Positions 44,489 to 56,325 of a stretch of DNA of 64,000 nucleotides are shown here, piece after piece (the first letter of the stretch is position 1; each line of letters begins with the position of its first letter). The DNA is from Verticillium longisporum. Lineage: Eukaryota; Ascomycota; Sordariomycetes; Glomerellales; Plectosphaerellaceae. The notes under the pieces are model-generated. The model worked only from the letters and a program-made list of their open reading frames with translations, made no database searches and had not been told where the DNA came from. The stretch spans positions 310,001-374,000 of the forward strand of contig JAETXT010000010.1 in assembly GCA_019188255.1 (NCBI GenBank). Reading direction: 5' to 3'. Made by a program: the position numbers and the translations under genes.

Positions 44489-45833
44489 ATGGCGAACGAA
44501 CGCGACACGATCCATGTTGCGTCGGATGGAGAAGGGGGAATGGTGGTGTGAGACGACAGCTTCGATCGACGCGCAAGCCGAGCAACAAGGTCGTCGACAA
44601 TCGATCCATCGACAACGAAGTCATCGACGATGAACATATCAATGATGAAGCGACCGAGGGTCAAGCCAGAAACGAGCCGACCGACGATGTGGAAATCACG
44701 GAGCGAAGAGCCAATAGGCGCGGTACCAAACCGACGGTGCGACGACCAATCTCCGGGACTCTTGGAGGGCAGCCGGACGGAAGAGCGTTGCTGCGCGCTA
44801 TGGAGAAACAGATGGAACTACAGACGAAGATCATGAGAAAGGTCCTGGAAGAGTCCCAGTCACAGTCGACAAGAATTGAAGAGCTCCAGAACGAAGTGGA
44901 GAAGCTTAGGAAAGCCCTCCATGCGACCACGAATGAAACCCAGAGCCTGCGTGCGAGCATCGAAACAGTCACTACGACGATCGCAGGGCAGGATAGATCG
45001 GGGCCGTCCTACGCAGACATTGCCCGGATGCCACAGGCCGGCCAACTCAGCAACACGAGGCAGGCTACCATGACAACGCCACCGACGCCAATAGACATGG
45101 TCTTCTGCACGATCGACACATCCAGGATGGAGGACGAACAAGGTGAACAGCTCACACCGGGCGCTATTCGTACCCTTACGGAAGGCGAGGTCAGGGTGGA
45201 CCAAAGCCAATCCAAGTGGCGTTGCCTGGCCGTGACCAAGGACCCGAAGAAGCCTCGAATCAGAATTGCCTGCAGAAACGAGCAGGAGCACGCCATGGTG
45301 AAACAACTGGTGGAAGCCAAGCTGCCTCGAGGAGCTAGGATGCTGCGAGACGAACTCTATCCTGTCAAAGTCGACTACGTGAGCCGCATGGTGGTCTTGG
45401 ATGAGGCGAACACCATCCGCAGTGGGGCCGCGGAGGAGATTGGCAAAGAAAACGACGTACAAGTTGCGAAAGTAGGCTGGCTAAGTAACAGGGACGTCCC
45501 GAAGGCATACGGCTCAATGGTTATGTACCTCACGAAGAGAGCGGACGCGGAAAGGCTACTCGCGGAGGGCTACGCCTATGCGGGAGGACAATCTGGGAGG
45601 ACCAAGGTCTTCGAATCTCGTCCTCGCCTCGACCAGTGCTACAACTGTCAACAGATGGGCCGCGGCCATAAAGCTCACCAGTGCGACCGACCCCAGGTGT
45701 GCGGGAAATGTGCCAAGGAGGGCACCACCACAGTGCCTGCACTGAGACTATCCTCAAGTGTGTTCCCTGCGGAGGTCCCCATGCATCTTTCAGCAGAAAC
45801 TGCAAGAAGCTCTACCCATCTTTGAATGAGTAG
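44489..45833 (+). pseudogene. LINE ORF1 (gag-like), frameshifted
   Basis: The ATG at 44489 (MANERDTIHVASDGEGG) is followed after a G run at 44534-44538 by the main frame: a charged coiled-coil region, an RNA-binding-like domain and CCHC knuckles (CYNCQQMGRGHKAHQC, CGKCAKEG). A second break at the GGG 45720-45722 moves the last knuckle (CVPCGGPHASFSRNC) to another frame, ending at 45831-45833. One added G at each site restores a single frame. The ORF1 stop overlaps the ORF2 start, the usual arrangement for fungal LINEs. Confidence 0.8.
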
Positions 45834-46500
45834 TACGCTCCGTATGATCCAACTCAATGTGCGAAAACGCGGCGAGGTTCACGAGAGCCTCATGAACGAC
45901 GAGGACATTCAGGACGTAGCGGTGCTGGCGATCCAGGAACCACAGGCACGGATGATCAAAGGACGGCTGTTGACGACGCCGATGGGACATCACAGATGGA
46001 CAAAGATGGTCCCACCAACGATTGGGGAAGGACGATGGGCGATCCGAAGCATGCTTTGGGTAAGGAAGGATTTGGAGGCTGAACAGGTGCGGATAGAGTC
46101 TCCGGACATGACAGCAGCATTGTTGCGGCTTCCAGGGAAACTGGTACTGGTGGTGTCCGTGTACGTGCAGGGGATGGACACCCAGGCATTACAGGAAGCG
46201 TGCAACACCATACGTAGAGCGGTCGCGGACGCCAGGAGAGCCGCAGGAGAGGTGGTGCACGTGGTCATTGCGGGCGACTTCAATCGCCACGATCAACTAT
46301 GGGGAGGAGACGACGTGTCTCCGGTACGACAGGGTGAAGCCGACAACATCATCGACCTGATGACCGAGCTCTCCCTCTGCAGCATGCTCCCGAGGGGCAC
46401 GAAGACTTGGCAAGGCGGGGACCACGAGTCGACAATCGACCTGGTGCTGGTATCAGAAGACCTAGCTGCGGCCATGATCACAACAAAGCCGCGGTGCTGA
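45826..46500 (+). pseudogene. LINE ORF2 endonuclease part, truncated
   Basis: Encodes an APE-like endonuclease (MIQLNVRK start, IQEPQ, IAGDFNRHD, and DHESTIDLVLVSE ending) of about 224 aa, then stops. Expected next would be the reverse transcriptase, which is absent, so the protein is a stump. Confidence 0.82.
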
Positions 46501-47168
46501 CACTTCGAAACCCCCAACAACAGTCTGGACAAGAGTACGTTCGCTGCATCTACGAGGCGATCACCCGACTGCGAGAAACCGGGAACACCATCTCAGTCGT
46601 GTGGCTTCCGAGCCAGCTCGACGACGACCTCCTGAAGAAAGCGAAAGGAGAAGCACGCAAGGCCAGCCGAGATGGCGCCTTGCCTGAAAAACAGTTCCCA
46701 AAGATGCGATCCACCACCCTCAACGCTGCAAGGCGCAAACTACGTGTGGAAAGACGACTACCAGATAATGTTGGAAAACTCTCGAAGGAAGTCGACATAG
46801 CACTACCCGGCAAGCACACTCGAGAACTATATGATAACCTTTCCTGGATGGAGGCGAGCATGCTGGCCCAGCTCAGGACAGGCATGGCGAGACTGAACGC
46901 CTCACTTTTCCGAATCAGGGCAGTAGCTTCAGCCCAATGCGCATGCGGACAAGCGAGAGAGACGGTGGAGCACTTTCTCCTCCGATGCACACGATGGGCA
47001 ACACAACGAGCCGAGACACTCATGCGCCCTGGCACACAAAGAGACAACATCTCCTTCCATTTGGGAGGTAAGACGACATCAGATGGTGATGATTGGAAGC
47101 CGGACATGAAAGCAGTCCGAGCTACGATACGCTTTGCGAAGGCCACGGGCCGACTGGAGAACGTGTGA
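46480..47168 (+). pseudogene. LINE ORF2 RNase H/C-terminal remnant
   Basis: Reads as the RNase H C-terminal half (AAVLTLRNPQQQ, VVWLPSQ) and a C-terminal region with a Cys-His cluster (CACGQARETVEHFLLRC) to the stop at 47166-47168. It is out of frame with the endonuclease at the deletion joint, so it cannot be made as one protein. Confidence 0.8.
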
Positions 47169-47922
47169 TCCCTTGCGGGGGCCTAACACACCAAAACCCC
47201 CTTCTTCTACTAACCGAACCTAACACCCACACCTCGTGTCAACAACAGTAAGCGCCGCTTCAGTCGCCGTAGATAGGACTCTGAACACTTGAAGAATAGC
47301 CTTCAAGCAGCTTGCCAATACAATCTAAACCCCACGAGAAACCGGCGGCAAGACAGAAGACGAGAAAGCAAGAGCGGAAAGATGACCTATTATGGGCTTG
47401 GGAGATTCGGACAGACTAGAGGAAGCGACCGTGTACAATAGCAAATAGTGCCTTATTGGCTCTAGGCCACCAGGCGTAATAAACTTGTGTGTGTGTGTGT
47501 ACCTGCCTTGCCATAGGTACCTTGCGGTACTTACCTTAGGTACCTTAGGCAGATATCTATCCTACGACCTCCTAAGACCTCTGCGCCCCGACAAGGAATG
47601 TGCTTCATTCAACTCCATCATTATTCTTCGCTTCGCATGTCGGGGAATAGGTTTGAAATGCAGCCTTCCACTATGCTTTTACTGTGCAAAACCACGTGGC
47701 AATGCATGGATTCCTCGCTCGCAAGGCCCGGGGCCTCCCATGTTGGTGCTGACCGCATCGGAGCACGCACAGTCGAGCAGGTTATGACGGGTTCCCATTT
47801 AGGCCAGGCGGCCAGTTTGTTTTAATCGTGCATCTTTGATCGGTCTGACCTCGATTCGACATTCGCCCCTTCTTTATGACTTTGCTATTACGACCAAATC
47901 GACATCACAGACCACTACTCCG
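47169..47922. other. Intergenic with microsatellite
   Basis: Contains a (GT)n microsatellite at about 47486-47500, then a repeated TACCTTAGG motif near 47530. It probably carries the promoter of the HET gene. Confidence 0.5.
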
Positions 47923-49754
47923 ATGCGTCTCCTGAATGTCAAAACCCGCAAGCTAGAGAAGTTCTTCGATGAATCGAACCCAGACTATGCCATTCTTTCA
48001 CACACCTGGGGAGCAGAAGAAGTTACTCTCCAAGATCTCGAGAACCCCGATCATGTCCAGAAGAAAGGCTGGACCAAGATCGACGGGACTTGCACCCTCG
48101 CGGCCAAAGAGAACATCGACTACATCTGGATCGATACTTGCTGCATCGATAAGACGAACAGTGCAGAACTTTCGGATGCCATTAATTCCATGTACCGCTG
48201 GTACAAATCGTCCCAAATTTGTTACACATATCTCTCCGATGTCCCCACAAACAAAGACCCTTCTGAGTCCAACTCGGCCTTTCGACGGAGTCGCTGGTTC
48301 ACCAGGGGGTGGACACTCCAAGAGCTGATCGCCCCGCGAAACCTTGTTTTTTACGACCAGAAATGGAAGCCCATGGGGACAAGACTGGAGTTCGCGGCTC
48401 TTGTCAAAGATATCACCGCCGTCCCCGCTCACATGCTGTCAGCAGACGCCTCCAAACCCTGGCCTAATACTGCAATACGCATGTCCTGGGCGGCGAACAG
48501 AGCCACGTCGAGGGCTGAAGACATTGCCTATTGTCTCCTCGGCATCTTTGACATACAGATGCCTCTGCTATACGGCGAAGGCAATGCCGCATTCCAAAGG
48601 TTGCAGCTTGAACTACTCAAGCAATCAGAGGATGAGTCTCTGTTGGCTTGGGGCCTCGACTCGTCGGTGCAACTGATCATCAAACCCCCCAACTGGAGAG
48701 GTCTGGTTTCAGTTGCTAACAACAGCCGCCCATCTCGCGGTCGGGGCGTCTTAGCACACCACCCGGGCGCCTTTCGCTCCTGGCAAGGGTTGGAGGCATC
48801 AGAAGAAGACACGTCAAAGTGGCCTCCGAGATCCAAGATGCAAGCCACCAAGTCCGGGTTGGAGATAACGGTACCTTTGATCAAATTGCGCGGCAGGTGC
48901 TACGCAGTTCTGAACTGTTCCCGCTCTGCTCATTTAGCTGATCTATTGCTCGTTCCCCTTTTCCTTCAAGCCGGCTCCGGCAAGTCTACAATCACGTACT
49001 CGCGAGGCCAAAATATCATTTGCGCATCATGGGCTGTACTTGACCAAGCTGCAATGCAAACCATCATTTTAAGCACTGCATCAGATGTTGCACCAGGATC
49101 GGAACAAGTTCATGACGATTTTCTTCCTCTCCACGCTTTACAGGACGACGTCCTGATAGTCCGACTGCGTGATGTGGTTGCAGAGACCACCATGGCCGTT
49201 GATCATTGCATTGCCCGTGATCATGGGCCTGCTCTTGTACCAGTCAGTACGCGAAATGTTCGAAATCTAGCCAAGACAACAGCGAGTCTAACCCTTTGTG
49301 CTAGTTCTTTGTTAGTACTGATCAGAGTCTTGACAAGAGGAACGTCCAATGGATCAACGATCATGATCATATCGTGCGGCTGAAGTACGGTGTCACGCGT
49401 GTGAATCGCATAGCTTCTAGATTTAAGGTTGATGGAGAAAACGGGGTTGGTCTGTTCGTATTGACAACAATCGAAACTAAACAGGGCGACGAGCACTTCA
49501 CTTGCGTCATAGGCAACAACGTTCGGCGGCAGCCACCAGAGGAGCTCTTGGACCTAGGGACTTCGCTCAGCAACTCTTGCTCTATAACCATTGACGGGCG
49601 AGTATACTCCGCCCGCGTTGATTCAAGACTCTTTCTTGGCTTTCGGGTACATACATTGGATCTCAGCTGCGCAACTGCTCAATCTGTCTCTTCTTCTTCT
49701 ATTATGCAAAGCATTCGACGCATATCGGGCAAGCTCGGATTGCAGAGAACCTAG
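47923..49754 (+). CDS. HET-domain protein
   Basis: The HET domain is at residues about 20-170: YAILSHTWGAEEVTLQDL, YIWIDTCCIDK, INSMYRWYKSSQICYTYLSDV and RGWTLQELIAP. Proteins with it act in heterokaryon incompatibility and other non-self responses. The ATG at 47923 (MRLLNVKTRKLEKF) is the correct start. An intron placed at 49243-49325 (GTCAGT donor, CAG acceptor) joins exon 1 (47923-49242) to the frame ending at 49754 for 582 aa; this junction is a proposal. The C-terminal part has a RLKYGVTRVNRIASRF stretch but no NACHT, WD40 or ankyrin repeats. Confidence 0.8.
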
Positions 49755-49948
49755 GCCATGTTAGAATGAGCTCAGTATGGTGCGAATTTCACGGACGGAA
49801 CGTTTCAAGGACACCAAATGAATTACCATAGGCCGGCACATCTGTCTATCATCGGCAAGGTAGTAGCGGAAAGCGGTACGACACTCAGAATCATGAATAC
49901 CCAACACGAGTGCACATGTTCAACAGCTTCTTCTTTATTCCTCGCTTC

Positions 49949-51085
49949 TCAAACCGTCTCCAAGCGCAAGAGTCGGATCGCATTCCCTCCCATAATCCCG
50001 TCAGCCTCCTCACTACCCTTTCCGACAGCCTTGCTGACAGCCTCGGCATTCCATGTGACGCTCTCCCACGTACTCTGCTCGTCCGTCCCTAGGGGCGGGA
50101 AAAAGGGGTGATCCGTGCCGAACATCAGCCTGTCCGCCCCACCACTAGCCGCAATGGCGGCCTTGAGCCCGATCTCGGAGTAGATGACGGCGTCAAGATA
50201 TACCTGCTCCCGCAACACATCCCAGATGGTCCTCCGCGCCGCGCCGACCTTGCCCTCGGCAACCAGCTGCCCATCGTGCAAGATGCAGCTCTCGATGCGT
50301 CCAGCGAGAAAGGGCAGCGTGCCGCCGCTGTGCGCGAGCAGCATCCGCAGCGCAGGGACCCTGTCGAACACGCCGGCGAGGTACATCCTCGCGACGGCGA
50401 TGGTCGTCTCCATGGGGAAGCCCAGGGCCAGCGGCAGCACGTGGCCGTACTCGGCACTGGCCCTCGGGCCCCAGACGTCGTTTGGCAGACCGTAGTGGGG
50501 ATGCAGAAAGACGGTCAGCGCGGCGGCGGCGACGGCCTCGAGCACGGGGACCAGCTCAGGGTCGTCGAGGCCTCTGCCGAGGCCGGACGTGCCCAGGATG
50601 ACGCCGCGGCAGTGCTCGAGCTCGGCGACGTGACGCACGGCCTCGAGCAGCGCGGGCAGCGGCGCCGTCAGCGGCAGGGCGGCGAAGAAGAAGAGGCGGC
50701 CGGGATGCGAGGCGCACATGGCCTCGAACTCGTCGTTGACGCTGCGGGCCGTGGCTGCTGCTTCTTTGGGCTCGATAAAGTCGAGCCAGGGGTTGGCGAG
50801 GCTCACGACGGATATGTCGATGGAGTGGGTGTCCATGAAGTGGATCTTCTGGTCGAGGGAGGCGTAGTGCGAGGTTAAGGGCCGGCCGGGCGGCTTGGCC
50901 GTCGGGTCTTGGAGTGCGGCATCGAGGGCCTGCTGCTCGGCGTCGAGGAGGATGAGGCGGGGGTCTGCGGCCTGGGGAAAGGTGCGGACGACGGGGATGG
51001 CGGTGCGGGAGGTGAGGATGTCGATGTAGGAGGGGGGGTACATGTGGGTGTGGATGTCCACGACCTTGGGCTTTGTGGACGCCAT
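49949..51085 (-). CDS. 5-carboxyuracil (isoorotate) decarboxylase-like, ACMSD family
   Basis: Single-exon gene of 378 aa. Amidohydrolase-2 metal ligands are present: HTH near the start (VDIHTHMYPPSYIDIL), HPHYGLPND, AHSGGTLPFLAGR and GTDHPFFPP. The overall pattern matches fungal uracil-5-carboxylate decarboxylases (IDCases), which decarboxylate 5-carboxyuracil to uracil in thymine salvage, more closely than ACMSD itself. This is from recall of the family and not a computed comparison. It lies about 4 kb from a thymine-7-hydroxylase-like gene that would make its substrate, with a permease between. Confidence 0.83.
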   Translation of the reverse strand: MASTKPKVVDIHTHMYPPSYIDILTSRTAIPVVRTFPQAADPRLILLDAEQQALDAALQDPTAKPPGRPLTSHYASLDQKIHFMDTHSIDISVVSLANPWLDFIEPKEAAATARSVNDEFEAMCASHPGRLFFFAALPLTAPLPALLEAVRHVAELEHCRGVILGTSGLGRGLDDPELVPVLEAVAAAALTVFLHPHYGLPNDVWGPRASAEYGHVLPLALGFPMETTIAVARMYLAGVFDRVPALRMLLAHSGGTLPFLAGRIESCILHDGQLVAEGKVGAARRTIWDVLREQVYLDAVIYSEIGLKAAIAASGGADRLMFGTDHPFFPPLGTDEQSTWESVTWNAEAVSKAVGKGSEEADGIMGGNAIRLLRLETV

Positions 51086-52458
51086 TATGTGCTTGGTATT
51101 TTCTGAAAGATGAGGGTGTAAGCTTCCTAGGTACGATACCTAAGGTGAGGTAAGAGAGTTAGATGCACGTGAAGAGATGAGACGATTCTGGGACGAGGGC
51201 GACCTACAGCAAAGCTGAATTGATCGCTGGTCGATGAATCCTTGTACTTTCACTCCCCGTCTTATTGTTTGGACTCTGTGTCATGCGAGGAGATGGAGGG
51301 CATACAGCTAACTACAGCCATCGAGGAAGGTAGCAAGAGGTTCCCGGCGCCTGCCGGTGTAAGTCGGCGCGTCCCCGCAGTTGCCCCGCCGTTATCTTGC
51401 GTTGCGCTCCGCAGTTATCCTGTGCCCCGCCGTTTATCCGTCTATCGGGTATGGCCATATCGAGGCGCAACAATGGTTCTCGTTGCAACGATATCCAACT
51501 CGTTGCTTCCTTCAACATTTGACATCTATTGTTTCCGTCAATGACAACTCCATCCACGGACATAGCGTCATGTCGAATACACATGTGCTGCATGGCCTTG
51601 TATATTGACCTCGAAACAATGACTCGATCATGATTGTCAACTGATGGCCTGGACGCATTGTGCGCCATGATTGGGATCCCTGCACAACAGTTGTGGCCAA
51701 TATGCCTTCTCCCAGTCAGGCCGTGTTGCGATATCCCGTGGTTCCATCTTCAGCTTGTTCCTTCTTATGATTCCATGAGATATACATGGTCATTATGAGG
51801 GCATGGCATTGCTGACAAGCCGTCGAGCACTACACCGGGCTTTCTACCAGCTCATCCAGAAGACATGCAGAAAACATCTGATATCTAGCCACTTCCTTCG
51901 ACAACGACTGCCTCACGTCGCTCACGACGTTCTCGGCTGGTCCTTGACCGGTCATTCGATCCCCCGCCACGCCTGCTCCCACGTTGTCTTGGCCAGCATC
52001 TCGCTCATCAAAAGCACCGGGCCCCTGACCCATTAATCGATGGCGTGCTCATCCTTCACGCCAATCTGGTTGTCCGCCACGAATCGTGCAGCCACCAGAT
52101 CGACGCTCACCCAGCCCGCTGAAGGTGTGGTCCGGCCGGAGCTCCATCCTCGGAGGAGTCGAACCCACGACGGGGGAGGCTCCTGGTTCGCAGTGCGAGG
52201 ACTGATGCAACCCGCTACGTGCGACACCTGCACAACTCTGAAAGCAACGTTGCCCGCAGGCGCAGGGACGCAGTCCCAACGGCATGGGTAAAATAATGGA
52301 GCTTGATGGTGTCATCTCCCGCCATGGAAAAAGTCGTTGCAGGATCCTTTATGATGATTTGGTCGCAGCCTTGAGCTTTGTCGCTCTCTCGTCGACTTGT
52401 CAACCACCAAACTCTTCCAGCATTGCTGCCCGGTGACTGTGACTGTTCAAAGACCGCC
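51086..52458. other. Divergent promoter region; no gene seen
   Basis: About 1.4 kb between the decarboxylase and the permease, transcribed in opposite directions. No gene is evident. A tRNA B-box-like sequence on the minus strand near 52159-52171 was examined and rejected because the stems do not pair. Confidence 0.5.
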
Positions 52459-54034
52459 ATGGCCGATCACGAAAAGACACCACACCCTTCAGTCATGGCT
52501 GAGACGGGGCAGCGGTCGGGCGAGGATGAGACTGGCGAAAATGCCTGGATTCGCTTCATGACCGTGGTGCACTGGTATCCCCGGGACATGCCCTCCAAGG
52601 AGAAGAAGCTCGTGCTCAAACTCGACCTCATGATCCTCGTCTACGGCTGTCTATGCTTCTTCACAAAGTATCTGGACCAGGCTTCGCTGACCAACGCCTA
52701 CGTGACGTAAGTGAACAGAGCAAGACCTGCTGGGCCACATCACTGACAGCAACAGCGGCATGCGGGAGGAACTGGGAATGTTTGCTAACGAGCTCAACTA
52801 CGCCGTCATCACCTTCTGGTCCTCCTACTGCGTCTTCATGATCCCCGCCTGCTACTATCTCACCCGCTACCCCGTCAACGTTGTGCTGCCCCTCTGCGAA
52901 ATCGGCTGGGGCACGGCCACCTTTGGACTCGCCTGGGCCCAGAATGTCGACACAGTCTACGCGATGCGCTTCTTCGTCGGCCTCTTCGAAGCCTGCTCCT
53001 TCACGGGCGTCATCTACGTCATCGGCTCATGGATGCGCAAGCGCGAGATTGCGCGCCGCGTTGCCCTCTTCTACATGGCCGCGCCCCTCGGCACCATGTT
53101 CGCCGGCTACCTGCAGACGGCGGCATACCGCGGCCTCACCGGCGTTGGCGGCCTCTCGGGCTGGCGCTGGCTCTTCATCGTCGACGCCATCATCACGATC
53201 CCCATCTCGTTTCTCGGCTTCTTTGTCTTCCCGGACGTGCCGCACCGGTCGCGGCCGCGGTGCCTGTCACCGGACGAGCACGCCTTTGCCCGCGCGCGGC
53301 TCGCCGGCCAGACGGCGCCGTCGCAGCTCAAGGTGTCGCGCGACATATTTGCGCGCGTCTTCCGCCGCTGGCACTGGTACCTCTTCGTCGCGCTCTGGTC
53401 CATCGGCAACCAGAACAACCAGATTCCCGGCTCGCCCTTTAGCTTGTACCTACGCGCCAACAATGACTTGTACAGCGTCACGCGCATCAACACGCTCCCG
53501 ACGGTGGCGACGGCCGTCTCCATCGTCACGGCTTTCACGGCGTGCGCCGTCGCCGATCGCATAGCGCGTTTCTGGCCGCTGCTGCTGGCCGTGTCAATGC
53601 CGACAGTCGTGGCGCACGCGCTGCTCGTGGCGTGGCATATCGGCGAGGCAGGACGCGTCGCGGCCTTTACGATTGGCGGATTTGAGGGTGCGCTGTTCCC
53701 GCTGACCATGGCGTGGGCGACGGTGGCCATGGCGGGGGACGCCGAGGAGAGGGCTGTTGTGACGGCGAGCATGAATGCCATCGGGCAGGCGATTGTCGCA
53801 TGGAGTCAGCTGCTGCAGTTTCCGGCTGTCGAGGCACCGCGGTTCAAGAAGGGGTTCCTCGGTGGGCTCATTACATCGGTCGTGCAGTTTGGGGTCATCT
53901 TTGCCATCATGTGGTTTGCACACAGGGAGGACGTTACCAAGAGAGCGTCGGAGGAATACTCTGACGGTCAGCCTGGCGACGAGGAACAACACCGCGATGA
54001 ACGACAAAAGGAGGAGAAGAGTATCGAGGGGTAG
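52459..54034 (+). CDS. MFS permease, allantoate/vitamin (Dal5) family
   Basis: Two exons (52459-52706 and 52756-54034) encode 508 aa. The pattern LDLMILVYGCLCFFTKYLDQASLTNAYVTGMREELGM is typical of the anion:cation symporter family that includes the allantoate, pantothenate and biotin permeases. The protein has about 12 membrane spans and a charged tail. Its position between decarboxylase and hydroxylase genes of the thymine pathway suggests uptake of a pyrimidine or nucleoside, but this is inference. Confidence 0.85.
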
Positions 54035-54859
54035 ACTCGTCCGATACCACAGTAACGGGGTCCTGGTTCTTGACTGAAGAGCTGCTGGCCCATTCAGTCG
54101 CAGCGTCTTGCTTGGTGCCCAATTCATGCATATCCGGCGATCGCCAGGCATAGGTACAGTTTCTCCGTCGAACGGCCTGGCCACCCTGGCACATGCTACC
54201 TCACATGCGTGAATGCCACGCAACCAATCTATTCCGTCCACTGCCCCTCCGGGAAGGTGATAGAACAGTCTCAGCCGACGCCGTCTCAGTGGCTGGCGTC
54301 GACGGCGTTCCCCCGCGATTTTACCACGCCGTTATCTCTGGGTCGGCTGTCTGCATGTCGCCTCTGCTTGTCCTGGTCCCTGTCTCACCTCCACGTCGCC
54401 CTCGCTCGCGGCCACCTCCGCTTCGGGGTTGGTTTCCCCCTCCTGTCGAGGAGCAGCTTATCAGCGCCGTCACCTCCAAAGTGGGGTAGAGAGTACATGA
54501 TGGGAGTGCCATGCGACGGCAGCTGAACTGATGCCGCCGGTGCCATTGCAGTCAAAAGGAGGCTGCCGTGTTGACTGATGTCTTTCTTCTTGCTTGATCT
54601 GTGAATGTGACAGGCAGAGTGAGCAACGTCATTGAAGCTGCCACTTGACATTCTCCCAATTGATCCGGTCGTCTTCCTGTACCCTCTGAGGAGTGTGGCT
54701 AACATGTAAGTCGAGAGGTTACTTCCACTGGCAGACCTCCATGTCTACGATGGCATCATCTCAAGCGACGACCTGCTGATCCAGTGTTCGGTTCAAAGAC
54801 CACTACTGGCAAGAGTCGAACTGTTTGCTCCCACTGAATCACCATCTCCACCAGCCATC
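54035..54859. other. Intergenic, hydroxylase promoter
   Basis: Region between the permease and the 2OG oxygenase, both on the plus strand. Nothing further can be supported. Confidence 0.4.
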
Positions 54860-56015
54860 ATGGCCACAGCAGTGAGCGGAGAGGGTCTCGTCATCCCCGT
54901 ACGTTTACTCGCACGCACGCCTACTCGTCATGAACTGACCACCCCAGCTCATCGACTTCTCGGGCTTCCTGCACGGCGACGCCGCTGAGCGCCAGGCCAC
55001 GGCCCGCGCGATCCTCCACGGCTTCCAGACGGCGGGCTTCATCTACCTCAAGAACCACCCGATCGACGAGGCGACGCTGGCGCGGGCCTTTGCCGCCTCG
55101 GCCGCCTTCTTCGCGCAGGCCGACGAGGCCAAGCTCGCGCTCGGCTGGACGACGCCCGTGGCCAACAGGGGCTGCTCGGCGCCGGGCCGCGAAAACGACA
55201 GCCAGCTCACCGACGTCAGCGCCGTGTCGGCCGTGCGGCAGGCGGCGCCGGACCTGAAGGAGTCGTTCGAGATTGGCCGCGAGGGCGTGCCGGGGCACCC
55301 GAACCAGTGGCCGGCCGAGAGCGAGGGCGAGGGCGAGGGCGAGGGCGAGGGCGAGGGCGACGCCGCCGCCGCGGCAGCGGTCGCGGGCTTCCGGGCCGAG
55401 ATGCTCGCCTTCTTCGCGCGCTGCAAGGCGCTGCACGTGGAGGTGATGCGGGCCATCGGCGCCGGCATGGGCCTCGCCGACGGCTTCTTCGACGGCTTCA
55501 CCGACGACGGCGACAACACGCTGCGGCTGCTGCACTACCCGGCCGTCGACCCGGCCGTGTTCCGCGTGCGCGCCGGCCAGGTGCGCGCCGGCGAGCACAG
55601 CGACTACGGCTCCGTCACGCTGCTGTTCCAGGACGCCCGCGGCGGGCTGCAGGTGCGCGGGCCCGCCGGCCGCTTCGTCGACGCGACCCCCATCCCCGGC
55701 ACCGTCGTCGTCAACGCCGGCGACCTGCTGGCGCGCTGGAGCAACGACACCATCCGCAGCACCGTCCACCGCGTCGTCGAGCCGCCCGGCGGCGGCGCCG
55801 ACGGGGACGTCTACCCGCCGCGGTACAGCATTGCGTGAGTCCTGATGCCGAAAGGCTGTTTTCGGAATACTGACCATGACAGGTACTTTTGCAACCCGAA
55901 TTACAAGGACTACATCGAGGCGCTGCCGGGGACGTATGCGTCCGAGGCGGAGAAAAAGTATGAGGGCATCAACAGCGGGGAGTATCTGGTGCAGAGGCTG
56001 ACGGCGACGTATTGA
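54860..56015 (+). CDS. Thymine-7-hydroxylase-like 2OG-Fe(II) oxygenase
   Basis: Three exons (54860-54898, 54948-55834, 55883-56015) give 352 aa. It is an isopenicillin N synthase-like double-stranded beta-helix enzyme: HxD in GEHSDYGSVTLLFQD, the distal His in STVHRVVEPP and the 2OG-binding Arg in RYSIAYFCNP. The N-terminus GLVIPLIDFSGFLHGD and the C-terminus PGTYASEAEKKYEGINSGEYL agree with fungal thymine dioxygenase, which oxidises thymine to 5-carboxyuracil. A GAGGGC repeat encodes a Glu-Gly linker (about 55323-55360) not expected in the family, probably a microsatellite. The product would be the substrate of the decarboxylase at 49949. Confidence 0.87.
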
Positions 56016-56325
56016 CGTGTCGAATGTGGGTTGGCGTTTTGGCCCTATATTTGTTGCCTTGTTCACGATGACAAGACTTGGTCTGTTGCGTGTCGCCTTT
56101 TAGGCGTCAGTAGACTGTGCAAGGTGGATGTGCTGAGTGACCAGGACACGGCGACACCCATTTCAACACTGTCGGAACGATTTCATGACCGTCAGCCAGT
56201 CAGAGCACCCGGGCGGCTGGCACCATTCAACCATGATAATTCAGACATTCATTCATCATCATTCATCCTATACTACTGTCGAGACAACAAGCATCCGCAG
56301 ATGCGCAGGGGTTCGCGCTGGTGAC
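56016..56325. other. Intergenic between convergent genes
   Basis: Short 3'-3' region between the hydroxylase and the sugar transporter. No other feature. Confidence 0.4.

Larger units (their letters stand above)
44425..47168 (+). mobile_element. Tad/I-like LINE with internal deletion
   Basis: Non-LTR retrotransposon remnant with two overlapping ORFs (ATGAGTAG junction at 45826-45833). ORF1 is a gag-like protein and ORF2 starts with an endonuclease; both are described separately. ORF2 is missing its reverse transcriptase: the endonuclease joins directly at about 46480-46490 to the C-terminal RNase H part (AAVLTLRNPQQQSGQ) and a CCHC-like end. The 3' stretch after 47168 shows no poly-A tail. 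The 5' end is uncertain. Confidence 0.85.

Noticed and set aside
50108..50878. 256-codon frame antisense to the decarboxylase
   Set aside because: Low-complexity shadow of an intact metal-dependent decarboxylase.
52130..52230. Minus-strand GGTTCGACTCC resembling a tRNA B box
   Set aside because: The T stem has a mismatch and no matching acceptor stem or A box lies at the right distance.
54921..56066. 381-codon frame antisense to the 2OG oxygenase
   Set aside because: Arg/Ala/Gly/Val-rich shadow over a clear oxygenase with all metal ligands.
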